A DNA stretch of 53,984 bases from Eubacteriales Family XIII. Incertae Sedis bacterium. Lineage in GTDB: Bacteria > Bacillota > Clostridia > Peptostreptococcales > Anaerovoracaceae. The notes below the pieces were generated by a model. That model made no database searches. It was not told the DNA's origin and saw only the letters and a list, made by a program, of their open reading frames with translations. Position numbers and translations under genes: made by a program. The stretch covers positions 1-53,984 of the forward strand of contig JAISBV010000044.1 of assembly GCA_031266025.1 (NCBI GenBank), written 5' to 3'. Below are positions 20,984 through 29,074 of this stretch, piece after piece. The stretch's first letter is position 1. Each line of letters starts with the position of its first letter.

Positions 20984-21926
20984 GCTCGAAACTGTCATCG
21001 GCAAAATTAAGCTGCGAAATCCCGTGCTTTGCGCTTCCGGATGTTTCGGTTACGGCTATGAAGCGGCGCGCTTTACAACCGTATCAAAGATTGGCGCCGT
21101 CAGCTATAAAACATTTACGCCGAATCCCAAAAACGGAAACCCGCCTCCGCGTATTCATGAAGTGCCGGCAGGCGTTATGACCTCTATCGGGCTTCAAAAT
21201 CCGGGGTATGAGGTTTTCGTGAATGATATCTATCCCAAATCACTTGATACTTTGCGACCCGACCAGCGCATTGTCAGCATTGCCGGCGACAGCGCCGAAG
21301 AATACGTTGCGCTCGCGGTCAAATTGTCGGAGATATTAAGTTCCGCTGAAATCGCGGCGCTCGAAGTGAACGCCGCGTGCCCCAATGTCAGCTTGGGAGG
21401 CGTGGCGTTTGCGAGCCGCCCCTCTGAGCTGAATGCTTTATTAAAGGACATAATCAAGAGGGTTCCCTTCCCCGTAATCGCGAAATTCACAACGCTGTAC
21501 GACAATTACTGCGATGCGGCAAAGGCGATCGAGGACGCGGGGGCACAGGCCGTCTATACGGCAAACACGCCGATAGGCATGGCCATTGACGTAGAACGGG
21601 GTCTTCCTGTCATGGGAAATTTGAAAGCTCCTATCAGCGGGCCCGCCATACGGCCCATCGGCGTATGCAGAACTTGGGATATTTACAAATCGGTCAAAAT
21701 TCCCATTATCGCAAGCGGGGGAATCATATGCTGCCGGGACGCGCTCGAATATATGATGGCGGGAGCTTCCGCCGTGTCCATAGGCTGCGCCAACTTTGCA
21801 GAACCCAATACAGCAGTTGCGGTTACAGAGGGCCTCGCCTCATACGTGAACACAAAAAAACTTTCCAATATTTCGGAAATCGTTGGTCTTGCGCATAAAA
21901 ACTCGGCTGCCCCGCACAGCAAGTAA
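20976..21926 (+). CDS. PyrD-like dihydroorotate dehydrogenase (second copy)
   Basis: NPVLCASGCFGYGYEAARF; ALEVNAACPNVSLGG; IIASGGIICCRDALEYMMAGASAVSIGCA. Confidence 0.88.
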   Translation: MNKLETVIGKIKLRNPVLCASGCFGYGYEAARFTTVSKIGAVSYKTFTPNPKNGNPPPRIHEVPAGVMTSIGLQNPGYEVFVNDIYPKSLDTLRPDQRIVSIAGDSAEEYVALAVKLSEILSSAEIAALEVNAACPNVSLGGVAFASRPSELNALLKDIIKRVPFPVIAKFTTLYDNYCDAAKAIEDAGAQAVYTANTPIGMAIDVERGLPVMGNLKAPISGPAIRPIGVCRTWDIYKSVKIPIIASGGIICCRDALEYMMAGASAVSIGCANFAEPNTAVAVTEGLASYVNTKKLSNISEIVGLAHKNSAAPHSK

Positions 21927-21998
21927 ATATGAACGGCGCCGTCGTTACCCGATGCAGAATATGTTCTGCACAATACATATTATACGAGGAGGTAAAAC

Positions 21999-23366
21999 AT
22001 GTCAACGGTTAGCACTGAACAAAGAAGTCTCGAGTTATTGAGTCGACTTGAACGGGTGCCTATGTCACGCTGGCACGTCAAACTGAGGGTAGTTGTGGGC
22101 ACCGCTACGATGTTTGACGCGATAGACGCGCTCATGATTGCCTATATCATGCCTGTGCTCATCCCGCTTTGGGGCATTTCACCGGCAGCCATAGGCCCGC
22201 TGCTTTCAATTTCTTACGTAGGGCAGCTGCTCGGCGCAATTGTGTTCGGATCCGTTGCGGACAAAATCGGAAGGAAAAAAACGCTTGTTATTGCCATCCT
22301 TGTCATGGGGTGCATGTCTTTGGTCTGCGCCTTTGCATACAGCTATACTTCCCTACTGGTCTTCCGCTTTGTTCAGGGCTTTGGATTGGGCGGCGAGATG
22401 CCCGTGGCGGGTACATATATTAACGAATGGAGCAAGGCAAAAGGGCGCGGGCCGTTCTTTGTGCTGTATGAATCGGTTTTCATAGTCGGCATGTTGATCG
22501 CGGCGCTGCTCAGCGTTGTGATGATCCCGAATCTTGGGTGGCAGTCGATGTTCGTGCTTGGCGCCGTTCCCGCACTGATTGTTCCTATCTTCATTCGTAA
22601 GTTCCCGGAATCTCCAAGGTTTCTGATCAACAAGGGGAGGATTGACGAGGCGGAGACAGCGATCATACAACTGGAGAAAGAGACTGTCGAGCGTTATCAA
22701 AAAGAGCTTCCTGCTGTGGTAGCGGTCGCGGCTCCGAATCTGAACGACACAAAGATGAGGGTGTCCGAACTGTTCAGCAAAATGTACGCGAAAAGGACGA
22801 TCGCCATCTGGCTTATCATGTTCTGCTTCCAGCTCATCAACTACGGGATACAAACTTGGTTGCCGACATTGTATACATCTCAATTTGGGCTGGTAACGCA
22901 ACAGGCGCTGCTCAGAAGCATGACTGTCAACCTGATCTCGCTCTGCGCGACCGTCATTGCGGGATTGATTATCGACAAGGTAGGGCGCAAGGTCATACTT
23001 GGCGTTTGCTTTGGCGGCGCGACGGTTGTGTTTGCAGCGCTTGCGTTCACGGGTGTACACGACGCGAATACGTTGTTCCTGTACACATGCCTGTACGGCA
23101 TCTTTACGCCGGTCGCCGCAATAGTCTATCTGTACGGCCCCGAGCTGTATCCGACGCGGATGCGCAGTTTCGGCTTTAGCACCGCGACCGGTTGGATGCG
23201 CGTCGGAGCGGCGATAGGCCCAACCATGGTCGGCTCAATTGTCGCCAATTATTCGATGGGATCGGCGTTCATGGTACTTGGCATTTTTGCGATCGTCGGC
23301 CTGTTTGTTACGGTATTTATAGCCATAGAGACAAAAAACAGGGTGCTTGAGGAAGTTTCACCGTAA
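21999..23366 (+). CDS. MFS transporter, metabolite:H+ symporter type
   Basis: 12-TM pattern; FGSVADKIGRKKTL and RFVQGFGLGGEMPVAGTYINEW loop motifs; FPESPRFLINKGR. Confidence 0.9.
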   Translation: MSTVSTEQRSLELLSRLERVPMSRWHVKLRVVVGTATMFDAIDALMIAYIMPVLIPLWGISPAAIGPLLSISYVGQLLGAIVFGSVADKIGRKKTLVIAILVMGCMSLVCAFAYSYTSLLVFRFVQGFGLGGEMPVAGTYINEWSKAKGRGPFFVLYESVFIVGMLIAALLSVVMIPNLGWQSMFVLGAVPALIVPIFIRKFPESPRFLINKGRIDEAETAIIQLEKETVERYQKELPAVVAVAAPNLNDTKMRVSELFSKMYAKRTIAIWLIMFCFQLINYGIQTWLPTLYTSQFGLVTQQALLRSMTVNLISLCATVIAGLIIDKVGRKVILGVCFGGATVVFAALAFTGVHDANTLFLYTCLYGIFTPVAAIVYLYGPELYPTRMRSFGFSTATGWMRVGAAIGPTMVGSIVANYSMGSAFMVLGIFAIVGLFVTVFIAIETKNRVLEEVSP

Positions 23367-23377
23367 ACACCGAAATT

Positions 23378-23400
23378 CGCGGCCGGCAAACCCGGCCGCG
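23378..23400. repeat. GC-rich intercistronic hairpin
   Basis: CGCGGCCGG-caaac-CCGGCCGCG; no T-tract follows on either strand. Confidence 0.7.
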
Positions 23401-23436
23401 TAAATTCACCCGAGTCTTAAGAATAGGATAAAGACT

Positions 23437-24780
23437 ATGATGTTTGAAAAGCCTTCATTGACGATGAAGGGGATATTTTCGCAAAGGTCATGTTTCAAAC
23501 GTTGGCTGCGGATTGAAGCCGCACTGGCGGAAGCGCAGGCTGCGGTAGGATTGATCCCGCAGAAGATCGCGGACGACATCCGTGAGAAATCGGATGTCGA
23601 AAAGCTTGACCTTAGCCGATATGATGAAATGTACGCCGAGACAGGACACCCGATGGTCGCCTTTCTGCGCATGATAGAACCGCAGATGGGCGGTGCGGGG
23701 CAATACCTGCATATCGGGCCGACGACACACGATATCGTCGATACGGGCACTGTGCTCGCTCTCAAGGCCGTATACGATTTGATATACGAAAGTTTGGGGC
23801 GCATCGAGGACGGCTTGCTGCTTTTATCGGAGAAATATGCCGACGCCGTTATGGCGGCCCGAACGCACAATGTACAAGCGGTACCCATCACGTTCGGTTT
23901 CAAGACCGCGATCATGGCTCGGGAAATACACCGTGATTTGGAAAGACTGTCTGAAAGCAAGAAGCGGGTGCTGACAATCCAATTATCGGGCGCAGGCGGT
24001 ACGATGGCGGCGTTTGGGCCAAAGGCGCCGGAAATCCAACGATTGACTGCCGAAATACTGGGATTGAACGTGCCGGTGATCGCTTGGCACGCCGCACGTG
24101 ATCGGCTCGTGGAATTCACAAACCTGTTGATGCTGACGGCGCTTGCGCTCGGGCGCATTGGGCAAGAGGTTTACCTGCTGATGGCAACTGAGGTCGGAGA
24201 GGTCTTCGAACCCTGGAAAGAGGGCATCGTCGGTTCTTCTTGTATGCCGCACAAGATCAACCCCGTTATTTCACAGAATATGATGTCCCTCGCTCGAAAA
24301 ATCCGTTACAACGCCTTTCTGACTGCCGAGACAGCCATGGTCGACCATGAATGGAACTTAGAGCATTTTTTGTCAGGAAGAGAGAAGCTTGAAGAGGCGT
24401 GCATCTATATGGGTGAATTGCTCGAACACAGCGAGAATATAGTGAAGAACATGGTCGTGAACCCGGACAGAATGCGCGAGAACCTTGATATATTGAACGG
24501 CCTGATGCAGTCCGAATCAGTCATGATCGCGCTCGGCAATAAGATTGGGAAGATGCGCGCGCACGAGATCGTGAACGAGGACGCGACGCGCGCGCTGCGA
24601 GGCGGCAGGGCTTTTGCAACAGTTCTTGCGGAGGACGACCGCGTCAACCGGCATCTCACCGGAAACGAAATAAAAAATCTGCTCGATCCCGCGAACCATA
24701 TCGGTTTGGCGCCGGAATTCGCACGAGAAGTCGTAAAACGAAGCCGCGCCGACAAAGGAGGAGAAAATGACGGAATATAA
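23437..24780 (+). CDS. Adenylosuccinate/argininosuccinate lyase-superfamily enzyme
   Basis: Superfamily signature GSSCMPHKINPVISQNM; IGPTTHDIVDTGTVLAL; AARTHNVQAVPITFG. Confidence 0.88.
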   Translation: MMFEKPSLTMKGIFSQRSCFKRWLRIEAALAEAQAAVGLIPQKIADDIREKSDVEKLDLSRYDEMYAETGHPMVAFLRMIEPQMGGAGQYLHIGPTTHDIVDTGTVLALKAVYDLIYESLGRIEDGLLLLSEKYADAVMAARTHNVQAVPITFGFKTAIMAREIHRDLERLSESKKRVLTIQLSGAGGTMAAFGPKAPEIQRLTAEILGLNVPVIAWHAARDRLVEFTNLLMLTALALGRIGQEVYLLMATEVGEVFEPWKEGIVGSSCMPHKINPVISQNMMSLARKIRYNAFLTAETAMVDHEWNLEHFLSGREKLEEACIYMGELLEHSENIVKNMVVNPDRMRENLDILNGLMQSESVMIALGNKIGKMRAHEIVNEDATRALRGGRAFATVLAEDDRVNRHLTGNEIKNLLDPANHIGLAPEFAREVVKRSRADKGGENDGI

Positions 24781-25501
24781 GACGTTTACGGACGGTTGGA
24801 AAGGCAGGATCGGTCTGGTCGCAACAGCGCCCGGAAATTCAACGGAGGCGGAATTCAACCGATACCGGCCCAATGGCGTAGCAGTGCTGACGACAAGGAC
24901 GCCTCTGACCGAGTCTACAAGCGCCGGCATTCAAAAAATGAACAGCTATGTCGAAGACGCCGCCGTGATGCTCGCGAAAAACGCGTACGCGGACGTGGTA
25001 TTGCTAAGCAGTACCGCGGGAAGTTTCGTCAACGGGAGGGAATACGAGCTGCAGGAGACAAATCGCCTTGAAACGCTGACCGGAACGAAGGTAATCACGT
25101 CCGCCGGATGTCTGTTGCGCGCGCTGAAATTTTTTGACGTAAACAGGATTACGCTGATCACCCCGTCTTCGCAAAGCCTGAATGACGCCGAAACCGCCTA
25201 TCTCGCAGAATGCGGTATAAAGGTTGGCGCGCTGGGCGGCTTTCTCTTCAAGGATCCGAAGGACATCATGTCTGTAACGCCTCAAGACGTCTATTCTCTC
25301 ATAAGACGTACCGACGACGACAGGTCACAGGCAATTGTCGTCAGTTGTTCCGGACTTCACGCGATGGATATCATTGACGAACTTGAGTCGAATATGCGAA
25401 AACCGGTGCTGACAAGCAACCAGTTTGGACTGTGGGGAGCGCTCAGGGCAATCGGCGTCAATGAAAAAATTGAAGGAATCGGAATGCTGTTCAGGGAGTG
25501 A
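24767..25501 (+). CDS. Maleate cis-trans isomerase / arylmalonate decarboxylase (Asp/Glu racemase superfamily) protein
   Basis: GRIGLVATAPGNSTEAEFNRYRPNGV; VVLLSSTAGSFVNG; IVVSCSGLHAMDIIDELE; overlaps the preceding gene. Confidence 0.8.
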   Translation: MTEYKTFTDGWKGRIGLVATAPGNSTEAEFNRYRPNGVAVLTTRTPLTESTSAGIQKMNSYVEDAAVMLAKNAYADVVLLSSTAGSFVNGREYELQETNRLETLTGTKVITSAGCLLRALKFFDVNRITLITPSSQSLNDAETAYLAECGIKVGALGGFLFKDPKDIMSVTPQDVYSLIRRTDDDRSQAIVVSCSGLHAMDIIDELESNMRKPVLTSNQFGLWGALRAIGVNEKIEGIGMLFRE

Positions 25502-25510
25502 CTCTCAACC

Positions 25511-26179
25511 TCAGCCCAAATAGCGTTTCGCCATTGCGGCCAACGTATTTGAACAATGCACTGAAGCGAGCTCATACAGAAGTTTTTGGTCTTTCGACTT
25601 TAACGCGTCGCAAATCTGTTGATGCATATCAATGACGCCGGCCGAAACCTCTTTCGGCTCATAATGATTCAGGATAAAAATGAATTTTCGATACAGCGAA
25701 TCATATATTTGAAGCAGGGATTCGTTGTTGGCGCTCTGCGCAATAATTTTATGAAAATCCTGCAGTTGTTTTATGGTTTCCTTTGGACTGTCCTTAGGTA
25801 AAACGCGAGTCTTTGCAATATTATCATTCAAACGCAATATATCAAACTGAGTTATCCTGTCTATGGACAGCATGACCATCATAACATTAAACTGTTCCAA
25901 TGCCTCCGAATTCTCATAGCATTCTTTATTGCTGAATTTTTTGACGTGAAAGCCGTAATTCTGGCTGCAAGCAACAAACCCGTCAAGTTCCAAGCGTTTT
26001 ATTGCCTCACGCACGGGGGCGCGGCTAACGACGAATTGCTCTGCCAGAACGCTGTCCACAAGACGATCCCCCGAATGAATGACATCATCGGCAATAGCCT
26101 TGTGAAGCGTCAGATATATCTCTTCGCTAACGTGCTTGGCATTGCTGTATATTTTTCGAATGTCAGCAAGGAATTCCAC
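25511..26179 (-). CDS. GntR-family transcriptional regulator (FCD-type)
   Basis: Winged helix RLVDSVLAEQFVVSRAPVREAIKRLELDGFV; GTG start at 26179 preceded by GGAGGAG. The longer ORF start runs into an unrelated remnant. Confidence 0.85.
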   Translation of the reverse strand: MEFLADIRKIYSNAKHVSEEIYLTLHKAIADDVIHSGDRLVDSVLAEQFVVSRAPVREAIKRLELDGFVACSQNYGFHVKKFSNKECYENSEALEQFNVMMVMLSIDRITQFDILRLNDNIAKTRVLPKDSPKETIKQLQDFHKIIAQSANNESLLQIYDSLYRKFIFILNHYEPKEVSAGVIDMHQQICDALKSKDQKLLYELASVHCSNTLAAMAKRYLG

Positions 26180-26211
26180 AATGCTCCTCCGGATTTGATC
26201 TTCATGAGGTG

Positions 26212-26238
26212 AAAAATAAAATCGAAACGCGATTTTAT
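26212..26238 (-). terminator. Rho-independent terminator-like hairpin after the Fic remnant
   Basis: Minus strand ATAAAATCG-CGTTT-CGATTTTAT followed by TTTT. Confidence 0.55.
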
Positions 26239-26695
26239 ACGTCTCGCACTTCCCAATGCCCACCTCTGTCCGCGCCGATGCGGACGAGAAGCCCCCTCTC
26301 TCGTAACTCTTTGATGTGGCGTTAGATGGTTCGCGGCGTTTTGTCAAGCAAAGCCGCAAGCTCTTTTGCGGATAGTCCGGGCCGTTCTTTCAACTTTGCG
26401 AGAATTGGAGATCTTAAGCCGGATTTATCTCCGACATTATCTCCGACATTTGTGATGGAAATCAGTTCCGGCGTTGCGCCTCGTCAAGCGTGATGTCACC
26501 GCGGATATTCTCATTTGCCGTGGCAATCAGATATTCCGACGGCTTGATTCCATCGACTGCTTGTAAGCCGATTGCCGTTTTCCAACAGTAGCTGCGCTCC
26601 TTTTGTTCCGGCTCACCTTGCGCAATATATTCTTCAAGCTCTTTTCCGAAAATAACCGAAGGCCCCACATCCGGTTGTTTTTTCCCTTTGGTCAT
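26235..26695 (-). pseudogene. Remnant of a Fic-family protein: N-terminal fragment joined to C-terminal winged-helix fragment, central Fic core missing
   Basis: 26462-26695 encodes MTKGKKQPDVGPSVIFGKELEEYIAQGEPEQKERSYCWKTAIGLQAVDGIKPSEYLIATANENIRGDITLDEAQRRN*; in another frame 26235-26466 reads PELISITNVGDNVGDKSGLRSPILAKLKERPGLSAKELAALLDKTPRTI*RHIKELRERGLLVRIGADRGGHWEVRDV*, with an internal TAA. Confidence 0.6.
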
Positions 26696-26765
26696 GTATT
26701 ATTACCGTCCGTTGCGGATCCGCTCTCGTTTGCGCTCTGTACAAAAGGCTGAATTTACCGCTACC

Positions 26766-26829
26766 GTAATCATACCGGTAAACGGTGGAAAATGCAATTG
26801 AAATGCGATTTTATCCGCGCGAAATATCA
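26766..26829 (+). repeat. Dispersed ~63-bp repeat, copy 1
   Basis: GTAATCATACCGGTAAACGGTGGAAAATGCAATTGAAATGCGATTTTATCCGCGCGAAATATC; near-identical to 30691-30753. Confidence 0.85.
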
Positions 26830-26837
26830 CATGTAAC

Positions 26838-26980
26838 GTTACAGTTCACAGGTATGCTGCAAACTAAAATATTAAATCGTTAAAATCCAACGAACGTCAT
26901 TCCGGGCTTGTCCCGGAATGACAAAATGAATGAACAATTCTCCATTTACATACCCCGTCAACATACCTGTGAACTGTAAC
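26838..26980. mobile_element. MITE-like element with 19-bp terminal inverted repeats
   Basis: GTTACAGTTCACAGGTATG (26838-26856) and CATACCTGTGAACTGTAAC (26962-26980), internal palindrome GTCATTCCGGGcttgTCCCGGAATGAC, flanked by CATGTAAC (26830) and CATGTAAAC (26981). Confidence 0.6.
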
Positions 26981-27030
26981 CATGTAAACCATGTAACAGT
27001 CGTAAATGTAAACCGAAAAGCGGCAAACGT

Positions 27031-27546
27031 TCACTTCATTTGTTCGATGATTTCTTCTATTACATATTGCGTCTTGGGCAGTATACGATTTTTGGGGAAG
27101 AACGCGAGCAATGTTTTAATCGCACGTTCTGATGTTGTTATACCGAGTTTGTTCATCAAAAAAAGTATATCTTCGTAATCTTTTTCACCGTATCTGGCAG
27201 ACATCATTTTCATCGCGAGCAGGTATTCGGCGGATACCGTTTGAATCTTCAACCCTTTCCACGCAATAACTTCCTCAATCGGCGCATTCGTTCCCATAAA
27301 GCCTTTCACACTGTCATTCAGCCAATCCGGCGGCAGATTTTCACGTTCGGCTATTTTTGCGGCGATTATATTGATTACGTCTTTGGGTTCGTAAAGAGCG
27401 TCTATATCTTTCGTCATATCGCGCGCATCATGAACAAGACACAGCGCGGCTCCTTCCGTCAATAAAATTTCTCCTGACATTCCAAGCGCGTCGAGCTCAT
27501 CACCCAATTGCCGCAGATATTTCAATACCTGCTCCTTTGTAAGCAT
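27031..27546 (-). CDS. DUF6036/nucleotidyltransferase-like protein
   Basis: LTEGAALCLVHDARDMTKDIDALYEPKDVI; SAEYLLAMKMMSARYGEKDYEDI. Confidence 0.7.
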   Translation of the reverse strand: MLTKEQVLKYLRQLGDELDALGMSGEILLTEGAALCLVHDARDMTKDIDALYEPKDVINIIAAKIAERENLPPDWLNDSVKGFMGTNAPIEEVIAWKGLKIQTVSAEYLLAMKMMSARYGEKDYEDILFLMNKLGITTSERAIKTLLAFFPKNRILPKTQYVIEEIIEQMK

Positions 27547-27556
27547 TTTTCGAACC

Positions 27557-27931
27557 TCAAACTCTCACAAGTACATTCTCATCAACGAACAGATTGCGAT
27601 GCTTAAACTCCGCCGGCGATTTGTACATGAACAACAGGCGCAGATTGCCTTTTGCGTCGCAACCGAAGTACGGCTTCATTCCCGGCAGATAGCACCGATG
27701 TTCAAATGTCCAACGCGGCGGTGTCAGAGCGCAGTCATCCGCCAACTTATGCGCCGATGCCGCAAGAAACGGAACAAATTCCGGGCTATACATGTCATCG
27801 GGCTTTTCCCGCAACATTTCAATTTGGATTTCCGGCGCAGCCTTGTAAAACTCGTCGAGGAAATCGCCGAGCAAAAGATAAAAATCGCCGCCGGCATTCG
27901 TCTCACATGCGATTTCTTTGATGCTGTTCAT
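27557..27931 (-). CDS. Conserved hypothetical protein paired with the DUF6036-like gene
   Basis: MNSIKEIACETNAGGDFYLLLGDFLDEFYKAAPEIQ...NLFVDENVLVRV; 10 bp upstream of the DUF6036-like gene, same strand. Confidence 0.6.
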   Translation of the reverse strand: MNSIKEIACETNAGGDFYLLLGDFLDEFYKAAPEIQIEMLREKPDDMYSPEFVPFLAASAHKLADDCALTPPRWTFEHRCYLPGMKPYFGCDAKGNLRLLFMYKSPAEFKHRNLFVDENVLVRV

Positions 27932-28644
27932 TTGGCTCCTTCTTAAATAATTACATATCATATCAAACGACAATTAAAGCATAGCACATATAGTTCTCGC
28001 TGCCAAGAAAAAAATGTCGGCGCGCCGATCAAAATATCACATGCCTTAGTCGTAAATGCAAACCGAAAAAGATTGATTCTTCGCGTTTAGGCAGGTATAA
28101 TAAGGGCATAGGGAGACCTATATGAAAGACAAAGCGAAAGGCAAAGACACAGAGAGCGAGATTTTCGAACAACTCCGCGACACAGACTGAACGCATACCC
28201 GTAAGTCTCGAAGAATACCTGTGTTCCGCTGCTGCCGGTGCGTATACCCGGTATCCGCTTTCACCGTTAATTTTCATATTTCGTTGCGGGGTTATTTGTT
28301 AAACTTTTACATCTTCGTTGACCTTATCGGACTTGATCTAACTTATTCCGTCGGACTGCATGAACCGGTTTTGCTTTTCTTTTCGGCGACCGGATAATTG
28401 AATCAATAGAACAACGCCGATGAATACGGTACAGCGCAGTAATTGGCATTTTCTTCGAATCCGTGCAGTTTTAAATCCTCTATAATGAAACTCCAATCCG
28501 TCTTGAATTCACACATATGTGCTTTTTAAAGTCCCGGTGTGTTCCATTATATTACCCGGCTTGGCCGGTGGAAGGCGTACTGTTATTTGACGCTTACCAA
28601 TAAACTGTAACGGTGTGGCCCGGAGTGTTGGAGAAAAAAATTGA

Positions 28645-29013
28645 TGAGTGATGTTATCGCACTTTATCACGGGTCGGTCGCGGACTTCGAAATGACAGAA
28701 GACACTCCGCGTTTGTGCGCGGACTTAGCGCTAACCCGCGTAGCCGAGCGTTATGCGACGGAAAATAATCTGCGGTGACTTGGACTCGTGGAGAAAAGTT
28801 TAGGGAGACAGCAAAATGGTATTCAACGAAACTGACCCGGTGCTGTTTATGCAGGCACAAATCTCGCGGCTCTATCGCGAACGGCACGGCCTATGTATAC
28901 ACGAGTTCAACGACCTTGACCGCAAGGTAAACATACTCGGCTTTATTGAAATTGGCTACGAGCCGTTTCACCTAACCGGAGACGAAGGAAAACTTGATGA
29001 GGTTGACGATTAA
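28645..29013 (+). pseudogene. Small ORF remnants of a DUF3990/DUF3791-like module
   Basis: 28645: MSDVIALYHGSVADFEMTEDTPRLCADLALTRVAERYATENNLR*; 28816-29013: MVFNETDPVLFMQAQISRLYRERHGLCIHEFNDLDRKVNILGFIEIGYEPFHLTGDEGKLDEVDD*. Confidence 0.35.
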
Positions 29014-29074
29014 TGTGACAAGCAATTGGCTTCAAAACGAGATTCCAATATGAGGTTTGATAAACGGTTGGAGT

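Noticed and set aside
22353-23060. 235-aa minus-strand ORF
   Set aside because: Antisense to the MFS transporter.
26180-26359. N-terminal extension of the GntR ORF
   Set aside because: The extension reads through the Fic remnant and terminator in the wrong frame; the GTG at 26179 with GGAGGAG is a better start.
26895-26925. GTCATTCCGGGcttgTCCCGGAATGAC as a transcription terminator
   Set aside because: Strong hairpin but no T-tract; better explained as the inner palindrome of the MITE-like element.
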